Assembly: GCA_016763045.1 (NCBI GenBank)
Contig: JAESUN010000292.1
Location: 1 to 5,532, forward strand
Length of the DNA: 5,532 nucleotides
DNA from: Opitutaceae bacterium
GTDB taxonomy: Bacteria > Verrucomicrobiota > Verrucomicrobiia > Opitutales > Opitutaceae
Direction: 5' to 3'
Shown piece by piece: positions 1 through 5,532 of this stretch. The notes beneath the pieces were generated by a model. It had not been told where the DNA came from. It made no database searches and saw only the letters and a list, made by a program, of their open reading frames with translations. Position 1 is the stretch's first letter. Every line of letters starts with the position of its first letter. The position numbers and the translations under genes were made by a program.

Positions 1-750
1 AAAGATTTTAGAAATGCCGTAGTTGCTGCACGAAGTGCTTTTGTGAAGTGGTCTGGTGCTACAGCTTATAATCGCAGTCAAATCTTGTATAGAATTGCAG
101 AAATGTTGGAGGGTAGAAAAGCTCAGTTTGTTGAAGAGTTAATACAACAAGGCAGTACAAAAGCAACTGCGAATAAGGAAGTTGAAGCATCTATTGACCG
201 TGTTATTTATTACGCTGGTTGGTGTGATAAATACACTCAATTATTTAGTGCAGTAAACCCTGTTGCTTCTTCTCACTTTAATTTTACTGCTCCAGAACCT
301 ACTGGCGTGGTTTCAGTTTTTGCACCAGAAGAGAATAGTTTAATTGGCTTAGTTTCTACTATAATGCCGGTAATTGCAAGTGGTAACACATGTGTAGTGT
401 TAGCCTCAGAAAACTTGCCATTATGTGCAATTACTTTTGCTGAGGTTTTAAATACATCTGATGTGCCCGGAGGAGTTATTAATATTTTAACTGGGCAACG
501 AAGTGAGTTGTTAGAGCATATGGCTTCACACATGGATGTGAATGCCTTTTTATACAGTGGAACTAACAAAAAAGAAATGTTGTCTATCGAAAAATTAGCA
601 GTAGAAAATTTAAAACGAGTTCGGCTAAAAGATTTTTCTAAAGTTTATGCTGTTGAACATGAATCCCCGTACTACATTGAAGACTTTTTAGAAATGAAAA
701 CCACATGGCATCCAATAGAAAAAATTGGCGTAGATGGAAGTGGTTATTAA
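1..750 (+). CDS. Aldehyde dehydrogenase superfamily protein lacking the catalytic half (5' partial)
   Basis: The reading frame is open from base 1 to the TAA at 748-750, giving 249 visible residues. The true start lies left of the window; the GTG at 43 is inside an ALDH-like helix and is not a good start. Numbering from base 1, residues 5-47 resemble the N-terminal ALDH helices (AARSAFVKW, then an Arg-rich segment). Residues 100-165 match the NAD-binding core: PTGVVSVFAPEEN, then IMPVIASGNT, then VPGGVINILTG. NAFLYSGT at 181-188 corresponds to the usual FTGS element. The protein then ends within about 60 residues, without the ELGGK-type glutamate or the catalytic cysteine region of complete ALDHs of roughly 480-500 residues. 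The lysine of the usual KPSE motif is alanine here (ASEN, 135-138). The ending looks orderly (KTTWHPIEKIG), which argues against a random truncation. It may be the inactive second domain of an ALDH16-like protein, or a separate non-catalytic partner of an upstream ALDH. The family is confident; the role is inferred. Confidence 0.8.
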   Translation, partial: KDFRNAVVAARSAFVKWSGATAYNRSQILYRIAEMLEGRKAQFVEELIQQGSTKATANKEVEASIDRVIYYAGWCDKYTQLFSAVNPVASSHFNFTAPEPTGVVSVFAPEENSLIGLVSTIMPVIASGNTCVVLASENLPLCAITFAEVLNTSDVPGGVINILTGQRSELLEHMASHMDVNAFLYSGTNKKEMLSIEKLAVENLKRVRLKDFSKVYAVEHESPYYIEDFLEMKTTWHPIEKIGVDGSGY

Positions 751-818
751 AATAAAAAATCAATCCTTTCTATTTGTTAAAACGTGTTGACTAAGACTGC
801 AAACTAATTGTAAAAATA

Positions 819-1061
819 ATGGAACATAAGATTTCAAGAAAAAGACATATAGCTAAAACCATTACCTGGAGAGTAATTGCATCTGGGACAACTTTTATAC
901 TTGCTTTAATATTTTTTAGAGACGATCCTCATGCAGCTGAAAAAGCAACAGGAATTGCCATTGCAGAAACAATTATAAAAATGGTATTTTATTACTTTCA
1001 TGAAAGAGCATGGTATAACTATAACTTTGGTGTAAAACATAATAGAGAAAGTAATGAATAG
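819..1061 (+). CDS. DUF2061 family small membrane protein
   Basis: This 80-residue protein shows the DUF2061 pattern: basic N-terminus RKRHIAKTITWR (residues 7-18), a first hydrophobic segment at about 16-33, a second at about 43-60, and the motif YYFHERAWYNYNFG at 58-71. It is probably an inner-membrane protein with two membrane segments. The biochemical role of the family is not known to me. Its stop codon TAG (1059-1061) overlaps the start of cysQ by 8 bp, so the two are very likely transcribed and translated together. From general knowledge, DUF2061 genes in Bacteroidota often sit with sulfate-activation genes (cysC, cysD, cysN, cysQ), so a link to that pathway is a reasonable inference. 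A 68-bp gap separates it from the dehydrogenase gene; that gap has no clear hairpin and no good promoter match. The start ATG at 819 has only A-rich sequence before it (TAAAAATA) and no Shine-Dalgarno site. Confidence 0.87.
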   Translation: MEHKISRKRHIAKTITWRVIASGTTFILALIFFRDDPHAAEKATGIAIAETIIKMVFYYFHERAWYNYNFGVKHNRESNE

Positions 1062-1845
1062 AGAAGATTGGTTAATTCAAATTATAAATGCTGCTTTAAA
1101 AGGGGGTGAGGAAATATTAGAAGTTTACAATTCTGATTTTTCGGTAGAAACTAAAGAGGATAAATCTCCTTTAACAGAAGCGGATAAAAGGGCACATATT
1201 GCCATAATGAATTCTCTAGCATCAACGGGGCTTCCTGTCTTAAGTGAAGAAGGAAAACAAATGGATTATTCCGAACGAAAAGATTGGAAACAATTTTGGA
1301 TGGTAGATCCTTTAGATGGAACGAAAGAATTTATAAAAAGAAATGGGGAGTTTACAGTAAATATTGCTTTGATAGAAGAAGGAAAAGCTACCATGGGAGT
1401 TATCTATGTGCCGGTTACTAAGGACTTATATTTTGCAGATGAATTGGCCTATAAAATTGAAGATTTTAGTGAACCAATAGCTTCTATAAATAATCTATTG
1501 GGCAACGCTGAACAATTACCAATCTCCCAAACTAGGACCAATTATGTTGTTGTTGGAAGTCGTTCGCATATGAGTGAAGAGACGGAAGATTTTATTAATG
1601 AACAAAAAGAAAAACATGTTGAAGTAGCTATTCTTTCTAAAGGAAGTTCTTTGAAGTTATGTATGGTTGCTGAAGGTAAAGCAGATGCCTATCCACGTTT
1701 CGCCCCTACAATGGAATGGGATACTGCAGCGGGACAAGCCATTGCAAATGCTTCAGGAGCAAAAGTAATTAATTGGGAAACTAAAGAAACAATGCAATAC
1801 AATAAGGAGAACTTGTTAAATTCTTGGTTTTTGGTGACCCGATAG
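1054..1845 (+). CDS. cysQ: 3'(2'),5'-bisphosphate nucleotidase CysQ
   Basis: The 263-residue protein belongs to the inositol monophosphatase-like, Mg2+-dependent, Li+-sensitive phosphatase superfamily. The metal-site motifs are all present: TEAD at 41-44, SEEG at 64-67, DPLDGT at 85-90 and WDTAAG at 222-227. The stretch after DPLDGT (KEFIKRNGEFTVNIALIEEG) is nearly identical to what I recall of E. coli CysQ, and SRSH at 169-172 is another CysQ hallmark. These features separate it from a plain inositol monophosphatase. The enzyme removes the 3' phosphate of PAP (and can act on PAPS), giving AMP. This prevents build-up of the by-product of PAPS-dependent sulfate assimilation, and PAP is also released by 4'-phosphopantetheine transfer. 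It is cytosolic, possibly membrane-associated. The ATG at 1054 overlaps the DUF2061 gene by 8 bp, with only a weak purine run (AGAGAAAG) ahead of it. No cysC, cysD, cysN or cysH is in the window. Length is close to the usual 246-270 residues. Confidence 0.95.
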   Translation: MNREDWLIQIINAALKGGEEILEVYNSDFSVETKEDKSPLTEADKRAHIAIMNSLASTGLPVLSEEGKQMDYSERKDWKQFWMVDPLDGTKEFIKRNGEFTVNIALIEEGKATMGVIYVPVTKDLYFADELAYKIEDFSEPIASINNLLGNAEQLPISQTRTNYVVVGSRSHMSEETEDFINEQKEKHVEVAILSKGSSLKLCMVAEGKADAYPRFAPTMEWDTAAGQAIANASGAKVINWETKETMQYNKENLLNSWFLVTR

Positions 1846-1865
1846 AGGTTGTATATTTCTAGTAT

Positions 1866-1903
1866 AAAAAAGAGGCTTTCTAATTAAAGAAAGCCTCTTT
1901 TTT
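1866..1903. terminator. Bidirectional intrinsic terminator between cysQ and the thioredoxin-like gene
   Basis: A perfect inverted repeat pairs 1866-1881 with 1888-1903 (16 bp) around a six-base loop AATTAA. The core is GAGGCTTTC/GAAAGCCTC, flanked by six A on the left and six T on the right. Each strand therefore gives a GC-containing hairpin followed by a U run. The hairpin begins 20 bases after the cysQ stop and lies 18 bases beyond the stop of the minus-strand gene, so it suits both converging genes. Confidence 0.93.
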
Positions 1904-1921
1904 GATATTAAATGGAATTAA

Positions 1922-2770
1922 CTATTGAACAATAACTTTTTTAGTTATTCTTTCAGCATCATCCGTGATAGTCACATAATATAACCCTTTTGGTAATTGA
2001 GAGACATCAATTTTAATTTCTGAATTCATTGTACCTGTATAAACAACTTCTCCTAAAGTGTTAACAAGGTTAATAGATACTTCATTATTAGATGAGTAAT
2101 ACACATTTAACGCTGAACTTGCAGGGTTTGGAGAAATAGCAACTTTTACACCCTCATCGATAGTAGCTACATCAAGCACTACATTTGGACAGGTATTAGA
2201 AAGAAGATTTCTTAACGAAGCATTAACAGCTGAACTTGATGCTGGAAAAGCTTGATCCTGATGTAAAGATGCCCAAGAACCATCCGGACAAATAGCGATG
2301 AAATGAGGTAACCCATAACTCGTTTGCTGATTTGTGTGATATGGAGCAGAGTAAAACCAAGAGGAATAAGAACCATATGATTTGATGTCAAATATTGGAT
2401 TTGTTCCACCAAAGTCAGACATATACTGTGTGATTGTTTTTGAACCATGAGTGGTGTTGTTCACATCTAAAGAAACTATCTCAAGTTTATTTGATCCTAA
2501 TGGGCCATAATTACCATAAATATCTTCTAATTCTGGAGCAGATACTTGACAGTAAAAACATGTTGTATAGAAGTAATCCATAAGAACAATTTTCCCTGCA
2601 TTCAATTCCGTTTGAGGGTGAACCGATTTGCTGCCAGTTTCTGTATAGGACGTCATGGTCCAATCTACAGCAGTTCCGGCACCACCGTTGTCGTTAAAAA
2701 AATGTTGAGCATTTGCTGCGGTAATTCCTAAGAGAAGTACAGCAGTTAAAGAAAGTAATGTTTTTTTCAT
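1922..2770 (-). CDS. Secreted thioredoxin-like protein with T9SS type A sorting domain
   Basis: The 282-residue precursor has a clear signal peptide at 1-21 (MKKTLLSL..., ending ITAANA before QHFF). Residues about 30-192 look like a TlpA/redoxin-type thioredoxin fold. AGKIVLMDYFYTTCFYC (58-74) carries a CxxC pair at C71 and C74, and YGLPHFIAICPDG (152-164) holds the expected cis-proline (P155) and the following strand. Residues about 205-282 are a T9SS C-terminal sorting domain, with AISPNP at 211-216, NTLGEVVY at 237-244, LPKGLYYVTI at 259-268 and ending TKKVIVQ. It should be exported by Sec, then cross the outer membrane by the type IX system with removal of the C-terminal domain, giving a surface or released protein. 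CxxC suggests thiol-disulfide chemistry, but the substrate is unknown. Two more cysteines (C161, C194) could form a structural disulfide. The start is supported by the signal peptide and an exact -7 element 28 bases upstream. No Shine-Dalgarno site is visible. Confidence 0.9.
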   Translation of the reverse strand: MKKTLLSLTAVLLLGITAANAQHFFNDNGGAGTAVDWTMTSYTETGSKSVHPQTELNAGKIVLMDYFYTTCFYCQVSAPELEDIYGNYGPLGSNKLEIVSLDVNNTTHGSKTITQYMSDFGGTNPIFDIKSYGSYSSWFYSAPYHTNQQTSYGLPHFIAICPDGSWASLHQDQAFPASSSAVNASLRNLLSNTCPNVVLDVATIDEGVKVAISPNPASSALNVYYSSNNEVSINLVNTLGEVVYTGTMNSEIKIDVSQLPKGLYYVTITDDAERITKKVIVQ

Positions 2771-2798
2771 AATATTTAATTTTAGTTGGTTATGCTAA

Positions 2799-2806
2799 CA
2801 AATCTA
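2799..2806 (-). promoter_or_regulatory. Candidate -7 promoter element for the thioredoxin-like gene
   Basis: Read on the minus strand, this is TAGATTTG, an exact match to the Bacteroidota sigma factor -7 consensus TAnnTTTG. It ends 28 bases before the ATG at 2770, which would give a leader of roughly 20 bases. I do not see a good TTG-type -33 element at the usual spacing, so the promoter is plausible but only half supported. With short consensus sequences in AT-rich DNA a chance match is possible. Confidence 0.45.
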
Positions 2807-3004
2807 GTTTATTTCTTGTCTTTTCGGGCTTTCTCTCCTAATATTCGATTAATATTGTTGAATTCCTATGAGGGATAAAAACAAATTGAACAACAATTAA
2901 TCCTTATTTTTAAACATTTTATGGGCTATTTTCATTGGATTCTTAATGATAACTTATTCAGCTGTTCAACCTTTTTTTCTCTATCTTTATTCTAAGATTG
3001 TTCT

Positions 3005-3012
3005 TAATTTTG
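3005..3012 (+). promoter_or_regulatory. Candidate -7 promoter element for the second T9SS cargo gene
   Basis: TAATTTTG is an exact match to the Bacteroidota -7 consensus TAnnTTTG. It ends 23 bases before the ATG at 3036, which would leave a leader of about 15-20 bases. Transcription from here would start downstream of the alternative ATG at 2946, so this site favours 3036 as the true start. No convincing TTG-type -33 element lies at the right distance. A near match, TATCTTTA, is at 2982-2989. Confidence 0.42.
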
Positions 3013-3035
3013 AACTTAACAAATACTATAGAGCT

Positions 3036-3761
3036 ATGTTGAAAAATATATGTATTGTCTTTTCGTTAATTTTCAGTGGTGGATTGACGGCTCAAAGTTT
3101 TCAAGAATTGGATACCTTGGATAATTTAATAGGGAATGATTATACCTTTATAGGGACTGGTGGTTATTTGAGCCTAACGAAAGTTCATGTAACCAATATA
3201 AGTTCTACTAACAAGACTTTTAAAGCTTCTGTTTATGAAGTTTCTAACCCTACTGGAGTTGATTTTCAAATATGCTTTGATGGAGGATGCTTTATTATTC
3301 CTGCAGGAACGCCTTCGTCTGCCCCAGTTATTCCTAATGCAGCACAGTTAATTGCGCCATCTGGAATTTTTAACGAATTAAAAATTGGACCTTTTTCTGG
3401 TCTTTGGGTTGCTGGTGATTCTGCTGTTTGGAACATAAAATTATTTAATGAATTAGATGTAAATGATACTGTTACGGCTAATGTAACATGGAAGCATGAT
3501 GGCTCAGTTAGTATTGAAATAGTAAATAAATTAACCAATGGAATTGATGTTTTTCCTAACCCAGTGAAATCTGAATTAACCATTAACGCTAAGGATAAAA
3601 AACTTTCAGAAGTTGTATTAATGGATTTAACCGGAAAAGTTTTCTTACGAGAACCGTTTATGAATAAGATGAATGTCGGCTTATTTCCAACAGGTATCTA
3701 TATTCTTCAACTGATAGATGAAAATCGGAATTCCAGTTATAAAAAAATTATAATAGAATAG
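3036..3761 (+). CDS. Secreted T9SS cargo protein of unknown function
   Basis: I choose the ATG at 3036 (241 residues). The frame is open back to an ATG at 2946, but the sequence from 3036 encodes a clean signal peptide, MLKNICIVFSLIFSGGLTAQ, and a -7 promoter element lies at 3005-3012. The 30 extra residues of the longer form would bury that signal. The mature part from about residue 21 to 160 looks like a beta-rich sandwich: LTKVHVTNISSTNKTFKASV (47-66), then a C80/C85 pair in ICFDGGCF, then a Pro/Ala/Ser-rich stretch, then strands such as AVWNIKLFNE (130-139) and VTANVTWKHDG (148-158). Residues about 168-241 are a T9SS type A sorting domain with VFPNP (172-176), VVLMDLTGKVF (193-203), FPTGIYILQL (217-226) and the tail YKKIIIE. 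No catalytic motif is visible. An Ig-like or adhesin-like surface role is only a guess. The gene is divergent from the thioredoxin-like T9SS cargo and convergent with the thioesterase gene, 17 bp away. Confidence 0.82.
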   Translation: MLKNICIVFSLIFSGGLTAQSFQELDTLDNLIGNDYTFIGTGGYLSLTKVHVTNISSTNKTFKASVYEVSNPTGVDFQICFDGGCFIIPAGTPSSAPVIPNAAQLIAPSGIFNELKIGPFSGLWVAGDSAVWNIKLFNELDVNDTVTANVTWKHDGSVSIEIVNKLTNGIDVFPNPVKSELTINAKDKKLSEVVLMDLTGKVFLREPFMNKMNVGLFPTGIYILQLIDENRNSSYKKIIIE

Positions 3762-3778
3762 TTTTTTATTTGAAGGAA

Positions 3779-4288
3779 TTAACCGAACAACTTTTTAAGT
3801 TCAGTAGCATCTTCTGGCTTCATTTTTCCAGCTAATATTAGGCTCAATTGCCTTCTTCTTAACGCACCTTCAAATTGGTTTTTCTCATCATCAGTTTCCG
3901 CTATAACATCAGGAACTTCAATAGGTGTTCCTATTTGATCCACCGCCACAAAAGTGTAGTAAGCATTATTGCTCAAGATTTTCTCACCTGTCCGGTGATT
4001 TTCTACAGACACTTGAATAAAAACCTCCATAGAAGAATTAAATGTTCTGGTAACTTTCGATTTTAATGTAACAATATCACCCAGTTTAATAGGATGAGAA
4101 AAAGAAACATTATTTACAGAAGCTGTAACAACCGTTCTATTTGAACACCGATGAGAAGATATTGCAGAACAGATATCCATTAAATGAAGTAATCTTCCTC
4201 CCATTAAATTACCTAAGGTATTGGTATCATTAGGAAGTACAATTTCGGTCATTATTGCCTTTGTAGAGCTTGCTGTTTTTGTTTTCAT
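3779..4288 (-). CDS. Acyl-CoA thioesterase, hotdog fold (YciA/ACOT7-like)
   Basis: From the ATG at 4288 this is a 169-residue single hotdog-domain protein. The key element, NTLGNLMGGRLLHLMDICSA (residues 23-42), contains the GG of the hotdog helix and D38 at the position of the catalytic aspartate of YciA-type enzymes. RTVVTASVNNVSFSHPIKLGD (51-71) and the strand SNNAYYTFVAVD (107-118) complete the fold. The C-terminal GALRRRQLSLILAGKMKPED (141-160) resembles what I recall of bacteroidotal homologues. It should hydrolyse fatty acyl-CoA to free acid and CoA in the cytosol, as an oligomer; chain-length preference cannot be read from sequence. An upstream in-frame ATG at 4312 would add eight residues (MNCNYFYT) and overlap the peptidase gene by 11 bp. 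I prefer 4288 because homologues typically begin MKTKT or similar, and it leaves a normal 13-bp gap. It is probably co-transcribed with the peptidase. No Shine-Dalgarno site is seen. Confidence 0.92.
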   Translation of the reverse strand: MKTKTASSTKAIMTEIVLPNDTNTLGNLMGGRLLHLMDICSAISSHRCSNRTVVTASVNNVSFSHPIKLGDIVTLKSKVTRTFNSSMEVFIQVSVENHRTGEKILSNNAYYTFVAVDQIGTPIEVPDVIAETDDEKNQFEGALRRRQLSLILAGKMKPEDATELKKLFG

Positions 4289-4301
4289 AGTGTAAAAATA
4301 G

Positions 4302-5532
4302 TTACAATTCATCTACAAAATCACAAATTAATCGAAAACTATCTTCAAATTCTGTGAGGGGTAATGTTTTAGAAATATCCTCTATGTCATGATAGGCTTT
4401 AATTCCACCCATGGTATACATAAAGAAAGAAGGAACACCATTTTCAGAGAACCAATAATGATCACTATTTGCTGCCTTTCCTCTTTTTTTAATAATGGGT
4501 AAATAATCATTTTGCTTATTAATAGCAGTTAGTTTGTTATAACGATTTTCGAAAATTGCTCCATTAACAATCATAGCACCCTCACTACCAGTTCCCATTA
4601 AATCCATATTAAAAACAAAATTTATTTTATTTAGTGAACCGATTGGGTTTTCTACGAAATATTTTGACCCGACAAGACCTGCTTCTTCAGCTCCAAAGGC
4701 AATAAAAATTACTGTTTTTGTTGGAGGCTCCTTATGTGTGTAGTGATATGCTAAATTTAATAGCATTGCGACTCCACTAGCATTGTCATTTGCTCCAGGG
4801 AAATAAACAGCTGACCCCATTTTTCCTGAGTGGTCATAATGGGCAGAGAGAATAATAAAAGAGTCTGGAAATTCGGTTCCTTGCACGTATCCTATCACAT
4901 TTTGGGATTGGTAATCTCGAATGAATTTTTGTTGAATGGAAACATTAATTGTTTTATTTAATCGGTCAATACTTTCTCTTTTTATGGTTAAAATGGCAAA
5001 ATCATTATGGGTAGAGGATAGACTTTGAGTAAGCTTATTATCTTCAATATTTATTATTCCAACAGCCCCAAATAGATTCATGCGCAACATTGAAAAAATT
5101 TCGTTTTCTTTTTCAAAACCGGCATCATCAATAACAATGAATTTATTTCTAAAAAAATCTACAGCAGCCAATTTTTTTAGTTGTTTCTTGGTAGGAACAT
5201 TGTCATTGGTGTACCATACTATTTTAAACGTTCCATTAATTTGACCTGAGCTAGGGTCGACTAGGAAATCTTCTCCGGGAACTAATTTAATGTCGTTAAA
5301 GCTAACTTCCATTTCACCAGGAAAAGTGTTGATGGGGGATTTAAATTCCTGTAAATAAGAGTTGTTAAATGGTTTTAATCCGTGAAACTTAAAATGTTTA
5401 ACAATGTAATCAGCTGCTTTTTTTTCACCATTGTTAACAGCACCTCTTCCAGAAAAATATTCAGAAGCTAATGTGTCAATAACTTTTCGGGAATAGTCAA
5501 TATCCTGAGAAAATAGAAAAAAAGAATAAAAA
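4302..5532 (-). CDS. M28-family zinc metallopeptidase (aminopeptidase), 5' partial
   Basis: The frame has no stop from the right edge to the TAA at 4302-4304, giving 409 visible residues. The Met codon at 5312 is internal, because the upstream part carries conserved peptidase sequence such as FSGRGAVNNGEKKAADYIVK (26-45, from the edge). Residues 1-9 (FYSFFLFSQ) look like the end of a signal peptide, so only a short N-terminal piece is probably missing. A PA-like inserted region lies at about 74-210. The M28 site is complete: HYDH (H231, D233), GANDNASG (D249), AEEAG (E282 catalytic, E283 ligand), NMDLMG (D310) and AYHDIED (H381). These are the two-zinc ligands and catalytic residues of the family. 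It likely removes N-terminal residues from peptides in the periplasm or at the cell envelope. There is no C-terminal T9SS domain; the protein ends shortly after the peptidase fold. The thioesterase gene follows 13 bp downstream, so the two probably form an operon. Confidence 0.93.
   Translation of the reverse strand, partial: FYSFFLFSQDIDYSRKVIDTLASEYFSGRGAVNNGEKKAADYIVKHFKFHGLKPFNNSYLQEFKSPINTFPGEMEVSFNDIKLVPGEDFLVDPSSGQINGTFKIVWYTNDNVPTKKQLKKLAAVDFFRNKFIVIDDAGFEKENEIFSMLRMNLFGAVGIINIEDNKLTQSLSSTHNDFAILTIKRESIDRLNKTINVSIQQKFIRDYQSQNVIGYVQGTEFPDSFIILSAHYDHSGKMGSAVYFPGANDNASGVAMLLNLAYHYTHKEPPTKTVIFIAFGAEEAGLVGSKYFVENPIGSLNKINFVFNMDLMGTGSEGAMIVNGAIFENRYNKLTAINKQNDYLPIIKKRGKAANSDHYWFSENGVPSFFMYTMGGIKAYHDIEDISKTLPLTEFEDSFRLICDFVDEL

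Noticed and set aside
273..569. A 98-codon open frame on the minus strand inside the dehydrogenase gene
   Set aside because: It lies wholly antisense to conserved ALDH coding sequence and its translation shows no recognisable domain; it is a shadow frame.
773..812. A possible promoter before the DUF2061 gene (TTTG near 773 and TAATTGTA at 805-812)
   Set aside because: The -7 candidate has two mismatches to TAnnTTTG and the spacing to either upstream TTG is wrong, so it is not listed as a feature.
2212..2448. A 78-codon open frame on the minus strand within the thioredoxin-like gene
   Set aside because: It is an alternative frame of a well-supported gene, with no start signal or domain.
2854..2897. 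A 7-bp inverted repeat, ATTGTTG at 2854-2860 and CAACAAT at 2891-2897, in the divergent intergenic region
   Set aside because: The arms are short and AT-rich and are separated by 30 bases, so a chance pairing is likely; no operator family is recognised.
3266..3583. A 105-codon open frame on the minus strand inside the second T9SS cargo gene
   Set aside because: It is antisense to a gene with a signal peptide and sorting domain, and has no features of its own.
3739..3769. A possible hairpin (ATAAAAAA pairing with TTTTTTAT) between the second T9SS cargo gene and the thioesterase gene
   Set aside because: The stem is only A-T pairs with a 15-base loop and sits partly within the coding end; in AT-rich DNA this is expected by chance. 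It could act as a weak terminator for the converging genes but is not supported.
1..5532. Search for defence systems, mobile elements, CRISPR repeats, tRNA genes or riboswitches
   Set aside because: No transposase, integrase, nuclease, toxin-antitoxin pair, regular repeat array or recognisable structured RNA was seen; the genes are ordinary housekeeping and surface-protein genes.

Overview
The window reads as ordinary chromosomal DNA of a Bacteroidota bacterium, most likely a flavobacterium-like lineage. The DNA is clearly AT-rich. Two secreted proteins end in type IX secretion (T9SS) type A sorting domains, and start codons are preceded by A/T-rich sequence rather than Shine-Dalgarno sites. 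Exact matches to the Bacteroidota -7 promoter element TAnnTTTG lie just upstream of two genes. No phage, insertion sequence, CRISPR array, tRNA or rRNA was seen.

Layout from left to right. (1) Positions 1-750, plus strand: the 3' part of an aldehyde-dehydrogenase-superfamily gene. It runs in from the left edge and stops before the part that would hold the catalytic cysteine. (2) Positions 819-1845, plus strand: a two-gene unit with an 8-bp overlap, coding for a small DUF2061 membrane protein and CysQ, the 3'(2'),5'-bisphosphate nucleotidase. It ends at a strong, symmetric hairpin terminator at 1866-1903. (3) Positions 1922-2770, minus strand: a secreted thioredoxin-fold protein with a CFYC motif and a T9SS sorting domain, converging on cysQ and sharing that terminator. 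(4) A 265-bp divergent intergenic region with one candidate promoter for each side. (5) Positions 3036-3761, plus strand: a second, unrecognised T9SS cargo protein. (6) Positions 3779-5532, minus strand: an acyl-CoA thioesterase of the hotdog fold lying just downstream of an M28-family zinc aminopeptidase, whose 5' end runs off the right edge.

The genes do not form one pathway. DUF2061-cysQ fits removal of PAP/PAPS-type nucleotides linked to sulfate assimilation. The two T9SS cargos and the peptidase are exported proteins. The thioesterase is cytosolic and probably shares a transcript with the peptidase.

Three gene boundaries differ from a simple ATG-to-stop reading. The dehydrogenase is open to the left edge, so the GTG at 43 is internal. 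The 3036 start of the second T9SS cargo is supported by a signal peptide and a promoter element. The peptidase frame is open from its internal Met codon at 5312 to the right edge. I found no convincing evidence of a new multi-gene system. The items most worth a second look are the half-length dehydrogenase and the small T9SS cargo of unknown function.
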